64,000 nt of DNA, taken from Methylumidiphilus sp963753955 (GTDB lineage Bacteria > Pseudomonadota > Gammaproteobacteria > Methylococcales > Methylococcaceae). The stretch covers positions 124,001-188,000 of the forward strand of contig CAVWEM010000004.1 of assembly GCA_963753955.1 (NCBI GenBank). Direction: 5' to 3'. The notes beneath the pieces are model-generated. The model searched no databases and had not been told where the DNA came from. It worked only from the letters and a program-made list of their open reading frames with translations. Of this stretch, positions 23,682-32,787 are shown piece by piece (position 1 is the stretch's first letter; the number at the start of each line of letters is the position of its first letter). The position numbers were made by a program, and so were the translations under genes.

Positions 23682-25079
23682 CTATTTTTTCACGTGCCTC
23701 ATCATCCGCTTCCGTTTGGTGATTTGCCGGGGAGTGAGCTCATTTTTGCGGTCTTTGAAGGGATTGTCGCTTGTCTTGAATTCCAGTTTGATGGGCGAGC
23801 CTTCAACTTTCAGGGCTTTGCGGAAGGCTGCGATGAGGTAGCGCTTGTAGGCGTTGGGGATGTCTTCGGTCTGGTTGCCGTGGATGATGATGGTCGGCGG
23901 GTTGTGTCCGCCTTGGTGGGCGTACTTGAGGCGGATGCGGCGGTTACGCACCATGGGCGGCTGGTGGGTGTCCAAGGCGCGTTGCAGGATCTCGGTGAGC
24001 TTGGCGGCGGTGACGCTCTGCGCGGCCGAGCGGTAGATGCGGTCGACCTGCTCCAGCAACTTGCCGACGCCGGTGCCATGCAGGGCGGAGAGAAAATTCT
24101 TGGCGGCGAAATCGACGAAGGGCAGCTTGATGTCGATTTGGCGCTTGATCTGCTCGCGGTGGTTGGGCTCCAGACCGTCCCATTTGTTCAAGCCGATGAT
24201 CAGGCCGCGCCCGGTTTCCGTCACCATCCCCAGCAGGTTGGCATCCTGGTCGGTGACGCCTTCGCTGGCGTCTACAAGATAGATGACGACATGGGCCTTT
24301 TCCATGGCTTGCAGGGCTTTGATGATGCTGAATTTCTCGATGCCTTCCTCGACCCGCGAACGCCTGCGGATGCCGGCGGTGTCGATCAGGGTGTATTGCC
24401 TGCCGTCGCGCTCGAAGGGGATGAAGATGCTATCGCGGGTCGTTCCGGGTTGGTCGTAGACCACCACGCGCTCTTCGCCGAGCAGGCGGTTCACCAGCGT
24501 GGATTTGCCGACGTTGGGCCGGCCGACGATGGCGATGCGGACACCGGGGGCGGTTTCCAAGGCTTCCGCCTCGGTCTCTTCGGGCGGCAACAGGCTGCAC
24601 ACTTCTTCCAGCAGTTCCGGGATGCCGGAACCGTGCGAGGCGGCGATGGGCCAGGGTTTGCCGACCAGGCCCATCTGGAAGAATTCGGCCAGATTGGCTT
24701 CGGCTTTGGCGAGGCCGTCGATCTTGTTGGCAAGCAACAGCACCGGCTTGCCGGTCTTGCGTAGTTTCCGGGCGATGGCTTCGTCGGCGGTGTTGATGCC
24801 GGCGCGGGCATCCACCATGAACAGGATCAAGTCGGCCTCCTCAAGGGCGGTCCAGACTTGGCGCATGGAGTGGTCTTCGATGCCTTCCGCCTGCTCAATG
24901 ATGCCGCCGGTGTCCACCACCAGGAAGGGCCGCCCGCCGCGCCGCACCTGGCCGTATTGGCGGTCGCGGGTGAGCCCCGGAAAGTCGGCCACTAGGGCGT
25001 CGCGGGTTTGGGTCAGGAAGTTGAACAGGGTCGATTTGCCCACATTGGGGCGGCCGACCAAGGCGACGACTGGGAGCAT
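23682..25079 (-). CDS. der: Ribosome-assembly GTPase Der (EngA)
   Basis: 465 residues with tandem G domains, G1 GRPNVGKSTLFN and again GRPNVGKSTLVN, G3 DTGG and DTAG, G4 NKID and NKWD, then a KH-like C-terminal domain. Der works in maturation of the 50S subunit. It starts 2 bp after bamB ends, last gene of the rlmN-pilW-hisS-yfgM-bamB-der run. Confidence 0.96.
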   Translation of the reverse strand: MLPVVALVGRPNVGKSTLFNFLTQTRDALVADFPGLTRDRQYGQVRRGGRPFLVVDTGGIIEQAEGIEDHSMRQVWTALEEADLILFMVDARAGINTADEAIARKLRKTGKPVLLLANKIDGLAKAEANLAEFFQMGLVGKPWPIAASHGSGIPELLEEVCSLLPPEETEAEALETAPGVRIAIVGRPNVGKSTLVNRLLGEERVVVYDQPGTTRDSIFIPFERDGRQYTLIDTAGIRRRSRVEEGIEKFSIIKALQAMEKAHVVIYLVDASEGVTDQDANLLGMVTETGRGLIIGLNKWDGLEPNHREQIKRQIDIKLPFVDFAAKNFLSALHGTGVGKLLEQVDRIYRSAAQSVTAAKLTEILQRALDTHQPPMVRNRRIRLKYAHQGGHNPPTIIIHGNQTEDIPNAYKRYLIAAFRKALKVEGSPIKLEFKTSDNPFKDRKNELTPRQITKRKRMMRHVKK

Positions 25080-25081
25080 GA

Positions 25082-26272
25082 TTATTCCACGGAGAGGGCG
25101 GCGAGTTTGCCGCCGCTGGTGTACACATAGACGACATCGTCATATACGACGGGGGCGACTTCGATGGGGGTGTCGTCCAATTCCACGCGGGCCAGCAGGC
25201 TGCCGTCGTCTTGCGACAGCACATGCACATGCCCTTGGAAGTCGCCGACCACCAGCTTGTCCTTGACCGGAACCGGGGCGGTGAGGCGGCGTTGGTGCAG
25301 TTCGGCCTGTTTCCACAAATCGCCGCCGTCCCGCATGTCCAGCCGCCAGACATCGCTGGAGGCGTCGGACATGAACAGCGAACGGCGGTTGCCGGTCAGT
25401 CCGGTGTGGGTGTAAAACTTTTCCTGCCGCCATTGCACTTCGCCGTCCTTGAGCGACACGGCGGCGACGCCGCCCTGGTAGCCGGAAACGTAGATCGTGT
25501 CGCCTTTGACGACCGGCACGGCATTGATGTCGAGCAAGCGATCCACTTCCGAGCGGCCGCGGGCGAGGGCGACGAGCGATTCCCATTCCGGCTGGCCATT
25601 CTTGAGCCGCAAAGCCGTCAGTTTGCCGCCGCCGAAGCCGTCGATGACCAGATCGCCGACTATCGCTGGCCCGCCTTTGCTCCTGACCGCCAAGGCCGGT
25701 GCCGTGCGCTCGTGGCTCCACAGGATCGCGCCGGTTTTTTCGTCCAAGCCAGTGATGCGTCCGTCATTGCAACGCACGACCACGACGCCGCCCGCGACGG
25801 AAGGCAAGGCAAGGATCGCGCTGCTGACTGTGCTTTTCCACAGCAATGCCCCGTCCGCCACGGCATAGGCGGCGATCTCGGCGTCGCCGGTGCCGAGGAT
25901 TATTTTGTCTTTGGACAGCACGGGGCCGGCGGAGAAGGGCAGTTCGGTTTGGATCTCCCAGCGTTTTTCACCCGTCAAGCGGTTGCGCGACTGGATCAGG
26001 CCTTTATGGTCGGCGACGAAGACACCGGCCTCCGTGACCGCCGGAACTAGGTTGATGTTCTGTTCGCCGTAGCCGTCGCCGATGCTTTCCTTCCACTGCA
26101 CACTCAGCTTGATTTTCGATACGAAGTCCTCGGACAGTTCACGCGGTGGTTCGGCGTTGTCCTTGCCGGTAATCGATTCCATCACGCTGGACCAGGCGTC
26201 TTTGGCGGCATCCAGTCCCGCGCAGCCGCTGAGCAGAGCGGCGCAGAGAATAATCAGGGAATAGCGCTTCAC
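25082..26272 (-). CDS. bamB: Outer-membrane assembly lipoprotein BamB
   Basis: 396 residues. Signal peptide with lipobox LLSGC (Cys17), then an eight-bladed beta-propeller of PQQ-like repeats (e.g. KRWEIQTELPFSAGPVL, GALLWKSTV, GAILWSHERTAPAL, GEVQWRQEKF). Scaffold of the BAM complex that inserts beta-barrel proteins. Its start overlaps yfgM by 4 bp. Confidence 0.95.
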   Translation of the reverse strand: MKRYSLIILCAALLSGCAGLDAAKDAWSSVMESITGKDNAEPPRELSEDFVSKIKLSVQWKESIGDGYGEQNINLVPAVTEAGVFVADHKGLIQSRNRLTGEKRWEIQTELPFSAGPVLSKDKIILGTGDAEIAAYAVADGALLWKSTVSSAILALPSVAGGVVVVRCNDGRITGLDEKTGAILWSHERTAPALAVRSKGGPAIVGDLVIDGFGGGKLTALRLKNGQPEWESLVALARGRSEVDRLLDINAVPVVKGDTIYVSGYQGGVAAVSLKDGEVQWRQEKFYTHTGLTGNRRSLFMSDASSDVWRLDMRDGGDLWKQAELHQRRLTAPVPVKDKLVVGDFQGHVHVLSQDDGSLLARVELDDTPIEVAPVVYDDVVYVYTSGGKLAALSVE

Positions 26273-26922
26273 TTGGGCATTGCCGGGGCGGCTGGCTCGA
26301 CTGCCAGGTTGTTGATCTTCAAGTCCAGCAGGGGTGCCGTCTCGCCCGTTTCCTTGGCCCGCTCATAGGCGGCCTGGGCTTCGCTTGTGCGCTGCTGGGA
26401 GCTGTACAAATCGCCTTTCAGCTCTTCATAACGGCTTTCGTATTTCCCCATTTCGCGGGGTTTCAAAGGCTCCAACAGCTTCAGCGCGGGATCGGTTTCG
26501 CCCAAGGCCAGCAAGACTTGGCCCAGGCGCAGCCGGGCCAGATGCTTGATGTTCTCATCCTTGGCTGAGGCCAGCAGGTCTCCCAACACTTTCTTGGCAC
26601 CAGCCAAGTCTCCGGCGTCGGCCTTCAAACGGGCCTCGAACAGGATGGCATAAGTGGCGTAAGCCGTGCCTTGGTGTTGCTCGATGAGTCGCTCGCTGAG
26701 TTTGATGGCAGGATCGGATTGTTTGGCGTCCACCGCCCGCAGCAATTGCTGGTAGAGTCCAGAGGCTTCCTCCGCCTTGTGCTTTTGATTGGCCTGCCAG
26801 AGGTTCCAGCCGCCCAAGAGCGCCATTCCCAAGGCCAGCCCGGTGATGACGGAGCTGGCGTTGTCTTTCCACCATTTTTTCAGCGCTTCCACGCGCTGTT
26901 CTTCGGATTCATAAAATTCCAT
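26269..26922 (-). CDS. yfgM: YfgM-family periplasmic-facing TPR protein
   Basis: 217 residues. MEFYESEEQRVEALKKWWKDN, then one membrane segment (ASSVITGLALGMALLGGWNLW), then a periplasmic TPR-like helical domain. E. coli YfgM associates with SecYEG and PpiD. It overlaps the end of hisS by 14 bp. Confidence 0.92.
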   Translation of the reverse strand: MEFYESEEQRVEALKKWWKDNASSVITGLALGMALLGGWNLWQANQKHKAEEASGLYQQLLRAVDAKQSDPAIKLSERLIEQHQGTAYATYAILFEARLKADAGDLAGAKKVLGDLLASAKDENIKHLARLRLGQVLLALGETDPALKLLEPLKPREMGKYESRYEELKGDLYSSQQRTSEAQAAYERAKETGETAPLLDLKINNLAVEPAAPAMPK

Positions 26923-28204
26923 TCGCTGCCTCTTGGATTAAGGTTTGCAGATAGTGAGTCAGTTCGGACTGCTTCAGGGTGAGTTGTTCGCCGTCCTTGC
27001 GCAAGGCTTTGACGCCGATGAGCCGATCCCTCGCCTCGTCGTCGCCCAGGATCAGGGCGAGGTCTGCCCCGCTCTTGTCGGCCCGCTTGAACTGGCTTTT
27101 GAAGCTGCCGCCGCCGCAATGGCCGATAAGCCGTAGCCCCGGCAAGGCGTCGCGCAGCCGTTCCGCCAGATCCGGGCCTTGCCGCTCTGCCTCTTCGCCC
27201 ACCTGGATGAGATAGGCGTGAGGGCGGACGGCTCCGTCGAAGCGCTGCGGCTCGTCGAGTAGGTCGATCAGCCGCTCCATGCCCAGCGCGAAGCCGATGG
27301 CATGGGAGGCTTTGCCGCCCAATTGGGCGATCAAGCCGTCGTAGCGCCCGCCCGCGCAGACGGTGCCTTGCGCGCCCAGTTCGGTGGTAACCCATTCAAA
27401 CACCGTGCGCGAGTAATAATCCAGGCCGCGCACTAGAAAGGGGTTGAAGGTATAGGCCACGCCTGCGTCGATCAGGATACGGGTCAACCCTTGGAAATGG
27501 GCGCGGGATTCGTCGCCTAGGTATTCGCTCAAGGAGGGTGCGCCTTGGATAATTTCGGCCAAGGCGGGGTTCTTGCTGTCGAGGATGCGCAAAGGATTGG
27601 TTTCCAAGCGGCGGCGGCTGTCTTCGTCCAGTGCGTCGAAATGGGCGCGGAAATACTCCACCAGCTTTTCCCGGTAAACCAGGCGTTCTTCCGACGTGCC
27701 TAGGGAGTTAAGCTGCAATTCCAGCTTGTGCGCCAGCCCCAGGGCTTTCCACAGGCGGTGGCTGAGCAGAATGGCTTCGGCGTCGATATCCGGGCCTTCC
27801 ATCCCGTAGGCTTCCACGCCCATCTGCTGGAATTGCCGATAGCGGCCTTTCTGCGGGCGTTCGTGGCGGAACATCGGCCCCATGTACCACAGCCGCTGCT
27901 GTGGTTGGTGCAATAGCCCGTGTTCCAAACAGGCGCGCAGGCAGCCGGCGGTGCCTTCCGGGCGCAATGTCAGGGAATCGCCGTTGCGGTCGTCGAAGGT
28001 GTACATCTCCTTTTCTACGATGTCGGTCACTTCGCCGATGGAACGTTTGAACAATTCGGTCTTTTCGACTAGGGCCGGGCGGATTTCCTGGTAGCCGTAG
28101 GCCGCCAGCACTTGGCGGAAGACCCGCTCGACGCCCTGCCAGCGCGGGGTTTGATCGGGGAGTATGTCGTGCATACCCCGGATCGCTTGGATTTTATCCG
28201 TCAT
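26909..28204 (-). CDS. hisS: Histidyl-tRNA synthetase
   Basis: 431 residues from ATG 28204 (MTDKIQAIRGMHDILP). Class II synthetase: motif 1 region around YGYQEIRPALVEKTELF, motif 2 FRHERPQKGRYRQFQQMGVE, His-specific LVRGLDYYSRTVFEW, motif 3 AIGFALGMERL, and a C-terminal anticodon-binding domain. Longer open frame upstream reads into the pilW region and is not used. Confidence 0.96.
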   Translation of the reverse strand: MTDKIQAIRGMHDILPDQTPRWQGVERVFRQVLAAYGYQEIRPALVEKTELFKRSIGEVTDIVEKEMYTFDDRNGDSLTLRPEGTAGCLRACLEHGLLHQPQQRLWYMGPMFRHERPQKGRYRQFQQMGVEAYGMEGPDIDAEAILLSHRLWKALGLAHKLELQLNSLGTSEERLVYREKLVEYFRAHFDALDEDSRRRLETNPLRILDSKNPALAEIIQGAPSLSEYLGDESRAHFQGLTRILIDAGVAYTFNPFLVRGLDYYSRTVFEWVTTELGAQGTVCAGGRYDGLIAQLGGKASHAIGFALGMERLIDLLDEPQRFDGAVRPHAYLIQVGEEAERQGPDLAERLRDALPGLRLIGHCGGGSFKSQFKRADKSGADLALILGDDEARDRLIGVKALRKDGEQLTLKQSELTHYLQTLIQEAANGIL

Positions 28205-28232
28205 GGAGAGTGTGCGTGATTGATTGTGTGAA

Positions 28233-28994
28233 TTAGTCGGCGGAGTGGTGGCCTTTGCGGGAACGCCGCGCTTCCTGGCTGTTGGGGAACAGGCTTTGCA
28301 ATTTCTTGAGGTACGCATTCGCCTCTTTGGCATTGCCAAGGGCCTGCTCGGTCTGCATGCCAATCGAGAGGGATTCGGAGGAGGGTTGGGCCACGGCCTC
28401 GAAGCGTTGAAGGAAGGCTCGGGCGGAAAGATAGCTGCCTTTTTCCAAACTGAACTTGGCCATTTCCAGCAGGGCCGGGGGGAAATTGGGCCCGACCTCC
28501 AGAGCCTTGCGCAGGTAGCCTTCCGCGTCTTGGGCCAAGCCTTGGTTTTTGGCGCAAATCCCGGCGTTGGTCAAGGCTATCCAAGGCGCATTGTTGTGTT
28601 TGGAGTCGATGACCCGGCGAAATTGTTGCATGGCCTCTTGGTATTTGCCTTGGGCGCAGAGTACGCGCCCGTAATTATTGGCCGCGCCGCTGTTGTCCGA
28701 GTCCAATGCCAGTGCCCGCTTGAACTGTTCTTCCGCGTCGGTGGGCCGGCCTAGGCGTTCATACAACACACCCATGGCATTGTGCGCATCGACATTTTTT
28801 TCGTCGAGATCAATGGCGCGTTGCAAGTCTTGCTGGGCGATGTCGAGCCGGCCGTTCTCCATGTACTGGACGCCCTTTAGCATGTACAAATCGGTGGTGC
28901 TGCGTTCGCTGGGATCTTTGGGCGGTCTGTCGCTGGTGCAGGCCGCCAAGCCCAAGCCGATCAGCAGAAGCCACACGCCGAGTCGTTTCGTCAT
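28233..28994 (-). CDS. pilW: Type IV pilus biogenesis lipoprotein PilW/PilF
   Basis: 253 residues. Lipoprotein signal with LAACTS, then six TPR units (e.g. GVQYMENGRLDIAQQDLQRAIDLD, NAMGVLYERLGRPTDAEEQFKRALALD). The pilotin that lets the PilQ secretin multimerise in the outer membrane. Its start overlaps the rlmN stop by 4 bp. Confidence 0.9.
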   Translation of the reverse strand: MTKRLGVWLLLIGLGLAACTSDRPPKDPSERSTTDLYMLKGVQYMENGRLDIAQQDLQRAIDLDEKNVDAHNAMGVLYERLGRPTDAEEQFKRALALDSDNSGAANNYGRVLCAQGKYQEAMQQFRRVIDSKHNNAPWIALTNAGICAKNQGLAQDAEGYLRKALEVGPNFPPALLEMAKFSLEKGSYLSARAFLQRFEAVAQPSSESLSIGMQTEQALGNAKEANAYLKKLQSLFPNSQEARRSRKGHHSAD

Positions 28995-30037
28995 GCCTGT
29001 GCCTGTAGCCTGAAATGCCGCCTGCTTTTGTCGTTGACCTTGCCCACCAACTGGCCGCAGGCGGCGGCTATGTCCTCGCCCCGTGTCTTGCGCGTGGTGG
29101 TGATGAGCCCGGCTTGTTGGACGATTTCGCTGAAGCGGGCGATGGCCTCCGGGCTGGAGCAGCGGTAGCGGGAGTTTGGAAAGGGGTTGAATGGAATCAG
29201 ATTGACCTTGGACGGCACGTTCGCCAGCAGCTTGGCCAGTGCGCGGGCGTGGGCAGGGCTATCGTTGACGCCCTCCAACAACACATATTCAATCGTGACT
29301 TTGCGGCGGTTTTCCTTGCCGATATAGCGCTTGCAGGCGGCGAGTAGTTCCTTGATCGGATATTTGCGGTTGATCGGCACCAACTCGTCGCGCAGCGCGT
29401 CGTCGGGGGCATGCAGGGACACCGCCAGGCTGATGTCACTGACCTCGGCCAGCCGATCCAAGGCGGGAACCACGCCGGAAGTGCTTAAGGTGACGCGGCG
29501 TTTGGACAGGCCGTAGGTGTAATCGTCCATCATCAAATTCGTCGCGGCGACGACATTGTTGAAATTCAGCAAAGGCTCGCCCATGCCCATCAACACCACG
29601 TTGGTGACGCGCCGCTCCTCGCCCAATTCATGCTGGGCGACAAAGAGCTGGCCGATGATTTCGTCCACGGTCAGATTGCGGTTGAAGCCTTGTTGGGCGG
29701 TGGAGCAGAACGAGCAGTCCAAGGCGCAGCCGACTTGCGAGGAGACGCATAAAGTGCCGCGCCCTTCCTCGGGGATGAACACGGTTTCGATGCGATTGGT
29801 GGCATCCACTTGCAACACCCATTTGCGCACGCCGTCCGACGCCTGCTGGGCCAAGACAATCTCCGGCGGGCGGATCTCGCAATGCTCCGCCAAATAGCCG
29901 CGCAGGGATTTGCTCAGATTGGTCATCTGCGCGAAATCGGTGATGCGACGCTGGTGTATCCACTGCAAAAGCTGGGCGGCGCGGAACGGCTTATCGCCGA
30001 TGGAGCGGAAATAGTCCTCCATGGCCTTGCGATCCAT
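28991..30037 (-). CDS. rlmN: Dual-specificity 23S rRNA/tRNA (adenine-C2) methyltransferase RlmN
   Basis: 348 residues from ATG 30037. Radical-SAM cluster motif C-x3-C-x2-C in VGCALDCSFCSTAQQG, acceptor motif GMGEPLLNFNNV, and C-terminal Cys region ITTTRKTRGEDIAAACGQL. Methylates A2503 of 23S rRNA and A37 of some tRNAs. The in-frame KTNLLG just upstream of the ATG is also typical of the family, so the true start may lie a little upstream at a codon I cannot identify; no ATG/GTG fits. Confidence 0.93.
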   Translation of the reverse strand: MDRKAMEDYFRSIGDKPFRAAQLLQWIHQRRITDFAQMTNLSKSLRGYLAEHCEIRPPEIVLAQQASDGVRKWVLQVDATNRIETVFIPEEGRGTLCVSSQVGCALDCSFCSTAQQGFNRNLTVDEIIGQLFVAQHELGEERRVTNVVLMGMGEPLLNFNNVVAATNLMMDDYTYGLSKRRVTLSTSGVVPALDRLAEVSDISLAVSLHAPDDALRDELVPINRKYPIKELLAACKRYIGKENRRKVTIEYVLLEGVNDSPAHARALAKLLANVPSKVNLIPFNPFPNSRYRCSSPEAIARFSEIVQQAGLITTTRKTRGEDIAAACGQLVGKVNDKSRRHFRLQAQA

Positions 30038-30177
30038 GCCTAGGAGGTTGGTTTTCCCGCTTTGGGCAACGCCTTCGTTCGGTGTCTCTCCCGGGTGGAG
30101 AGGAGGAGGGTTAAGGGTGATGGGAATTGCGACACTGCCACTCACATTTCGTATGCCGGTGCCGCCTGCAAATGCTT

Positions 30178-30202
30178 CGGTCGGGGTTGCAAACCCCGAC
30201 CG
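30178..30202. repeat. Perfect hairpin between ndk and rlmN
   Basis: CGGTCGGGGTT and AACCCCGACCG pair perfectly around GCA. No T tract, so more likely a REP-type palindrome than a terminator. Confidence 0.65.
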
Positions 30203-30230
30203 GCTTGTTGGCTGCGGCGACAACTCCGCC

Positions 30231-30663
30231 TTAACGGGTGCGGGGGTGGATCTCATCGGCCTTGAAGAAATAGGTGATTTCCTGCGTGGCGTTTTCCAGG
30301 CTGTCCGAGCCATGCACCGCGTTCTCGTCGATGCTCACTGCGAAGTCGGCGCGGATGGTGCCGGGCGCAGCTTGCGCGGGATTGGTCGCACCCATCAGCT
30401 CGCGGTTCTTGGCGACGGCGTCTTCGCCTTCGAGGACTTGGATCATCACCGGGCCGGAGATCATGAAGCTGACCAGATCCTTGAAGAAGGGGCGCTCCTT
30501 GTGGACGGCGTAGAAGCCTTCGGCCTGTTCTTGGCTCAGATGGGTTAAGCTTGGCGGCGATGATCTTAAGCCCGGCTTTCTCGAAGCGGGTGTAGATTTC
30601 GCCGATCACGTTTTTGGCCACCGCATCGGGCTTGATGATGGAAATGGTGCGTTCGACCGCCAT
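30231..30663 (-). CDS. ndk: Nucleoside diphosphate kinase, interrupted by a one-base insertion
   Basis: Balances NTP and dNTP pools. The N-terminal frame gives MAVERTISIIKPDAVAKNVI up to KIIAAKL, and the second frame gives MISGPVMIQVLEGEDAV, ATNPAQAAPGTIRADF and ENAVHGSDS with the catalytic His. Near 30545 the coding strand reads AAGCTTAACCCATCTG where AAGCTTACCCATCTG restores the frame (KLTHLSQEQ). The joined protein is 143 residues, normal for Ndk. Probably a sequence error. Confidence 0.85.
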
Positions 30664-30776
30664 TGGAACTCCTTAAAAGTTGGGGATGGGTGTGTGGGGA
30701 TGCCCGCCGGGGGTTTGCGGCGACCATAAGAAAAATGCTTATCTTACTGGAAAAGGCCGGTTTTGGTAAGGCTGCC

Positions 30777-31511
30777 TTATTGCCGCCACAGGCAGCGTCC
30801 CCCGCTGTTTTTGCTTAGGGCATCCAGCCTCTCTTCATGGGCCGTCATTTCGGTTTCGGTGCATTGGATGACCGCCAGCTTCGGCCTGTTTTCCGCCGGA
30901 TGTCCGGAATATTGGCAAACCGTCGGCCCGGCCTAGGGTCTTCTTCCCGCTTTTCCGGCTCCAGCAGCAAGTCGGATTCGGCCACCGGTCATGGCGAGGT
31001 AGACGTCGGCGAGTATCTCCGCGTCCAGCAACGCGCCGTGCAACTCGCGGTGGCTGTTCTTCACGCTGTAGCGCTTGCATAGGGCGTCGAGGCTGTTGCG
31101 CTGGCCAGGGTGCTTTTTCTTGGCTTGGGCCAGGGTGTCGTGGATGCCGCAATAGTCGCCGATGGCGCGTTTGTCGGAAGGGAGCCAGTCGGCGTCCAGC
31201 CGCCGCAATTCGGCGTTGATGAAACCCACGTCAAAGGGGGCATTGTGGATAATGAGTTCGGTGCCTTCGACGAAGGCCAAGAAATCGGCGGCGATTTGTC
31301 CGAACAAGGGTTTGTCGGCGAGGAACCGATTGTCCAGGCCGTGGACATCCACCGCGCCTTGGTCGATGGTGCGCTGCGGGTTGATGTAGGTGTGAAAGCG
31401 GTTGCCGGTCAGCCTGCGGTTGAGCAGTTCCACGCAGCCGATTTCGATGATCCTGTGGCCATCTTCGGGGCTGAGGCCAGTGGTTTCGGTGTCCAGCACA
31501 ATTTGACGCAT
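30777..31511 (-). CDS. dnaQ: DNA polymerase III epsilon subunit, with two apparent frameshifts
   Basis: 3'-5' proofreading exonuclease. The first frame (from ATG 31511) has the DEDDh motifs: VLDTETTGLSPE (Exo I), HNAPFDVGFINAEL (Exo II), HGALLDAEILADVYLAM (Exo III). After AMTGG the frame shifts at about 30980 to ESDLLLEPEKREED, and shifts again between about 30900 and 30935 to reach KLAVIQCTETEMTAHEERLD and ending GGRCLWRQ, the conserved DnaQ C-terminus that binds the alpha subunit. So a normal full-length gene lies under two one-base changes. Confidence 0.85.
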
Positions 31512-31515
31512 GGGA

Positions 31516-31971
31516 TCATTTCGCCTTGGGTTTTTTTAAAATCTCATCGACGCCCCGGTTGGCGAGGCGGTCGGCACGCTCGTTTTCGCGGTGGCCCGCA
31601 TGGCCTTTCACCCATTGCCATTCGACCTGGTGCCGGGATCGGGCCGCTTCGAGGCGTTGCCAGAGATCGACGTTTTTCACCGGTGCCTTGGCCGCAGTTT
31701 TCCAGCCCCGTTTGACCCAATTGGGTAGCCATTCAGAGATGCCCTTGGCGACATAGACCGAGTCGGTGACGACGCAGACGGCGCAGGGCCGGGTCAGACT
31801 TTCCAGCGCCTGGATAGCGGCGGTAAGTTCCATGCGGTTGTTGGTGGTGTCGGCTTCCCCCCCGAACAGTTCCTTTTCCTTTCCCTGGTAACGTAACAGC
31901 ACACCCCAGCCGCCAGGCCCGGGGTTGCCCCGGCATGCGCCGTCGGTGAAGGCATAAACCTTTTCATTCAT
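31516..31971 (-). CDS. rnhA: Ribonuclease HI
   Basis: 151 residues. Active-site blocks FTDGACRGNPGPGGWG (Asp), ELTAAIQALESL (Glu), VVTDSVYVAKGI (Asp) and HAGHRENERADRLA (His, Asp). Removes RNA from RNA-DNA hybrids. Starts within the end of the upstream methyltransferase gene (8-bp overlap) and is 4 bp from dnaQ: one operon. Confidence 0.96.
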   Translation of the reverse strand: MNEKVYAFTDGACRGNPGPGGWGVLLRYQGKEKELFGGEADTTNNRMELTAAIQALESLTRPCAVCVVTDSVYVAKGISEWLPNWVKRGWKTAAKAPVKNVDLWQRLEAARSRHQVEWQWVKGHAGHRENERADRLANRGVDEILKKPKAK

Positions 31972-32743
31972 CTATGTTACCGTGTTTGCGCATGAGGGGA
32001 GGGGCGACGGCTTGTCCGGGTAGCAGGCCGGGGGCATCAAGCCATGCCTGTTTGATGGGGATCGGAGTCCAAGTCCGCTTGATCGCCTTCACCGCGTAGG
32101 CGGTGCTCAGGCAAGCCATGGATTTTTGCCATGCCGAGTGGGGTTTGAAAAATGCTGGCGAGGGCGATAAGCCAAACCCGGCGCTGAATTCGGCCTCGAA
32201 TTTTAACAGGTTCAGCCAATCCATGAGTTGGGAGATGCCGACAAAATGTGCGTTCCAGGGGACGGGGGATCGCTGCCGGTAGCGCAGCAGACCTTGCAGG
32301 CTCCAGGGATTGAACCCCAGGATAATCAAGCGTCCCTCCGGCTTGAGGACACGTTCGGCCTCGCCGAGTATCCTGTGGGGGTCGCTTTCAAATTCGATCA
32401 GATGGGGCAGGATGAGAGTGTCCACGCTTTCACAAGCGAGGGGCCATTCCTCCATATCCGCTTGCACCACGCCCGCCGAAGAGGCCGTCCCGCCTGGCCG
32501 ATCCACCAGCAAGGCGAAATTCCTACGGAATTCATCGGCTATGTACCCGGATTCAATCCCTAAACGGCCAACTTGTAATATCCGCCGATAATAAGTAAGC
32601 TGTAGCGAGTCCAGGAGGTAGGAGGCTTCGCTGTCGCGCAGCGCATGTCCAGGGGGGGTGGAATGGTACCATTCCAGAAACAGTTGGCGAGGATGCGGCG
32701 ATGGAACGCTGATTTGCTTATATTTCATTGTGTTGCGCGACAT
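31964..32743 (-). CDS. Class I SAM-dependent methyltransferase, YafS-like
   Basis: 259 residues from ATG 32743; ATG 32728 is an alternative. Degenerate motif I (RILQVGRLGIESG) and methyltransferase type 11 core: ADMEEWPLACESVDTLILPHLIEFESDPHRILGEAERVLKPEGRLIILGFNPWSLQG. Position beside rnhA-dnaQ and opposite mltD matches YafS, of unknown substrate. The divergent start of mltD is 44 bp away, so promoters must overlap. Confidence 0.82.
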   Translation of the reverse strand: MSRNTMKYKQISVPSPHPRQLFLEWYHSTPPGHALRDSEASYLLDSLQLTYYRRILQVGRLGIESGYIADEFRRNFALLVDRPGGTASSAGVVQADMEEWPLACESVDTLILPHLIEFESDPHRILGEAERVLKPEGRLIILGFNPWSLQGLLRYRQRSPVPWNAHFVGISQLMDWLNLLKFEAEFSAGFGLSPSPAFFKPHSAWQKSMACLSTAYAVKAIKRTWTPIPIKQAWLDAPGLLPGQAVAPPLMRKHGNIDE

Positions 32744-32787
32744 GTTAATGCAATGGCTCACCGGACTTGGATCCTGAGGAAGAAACC

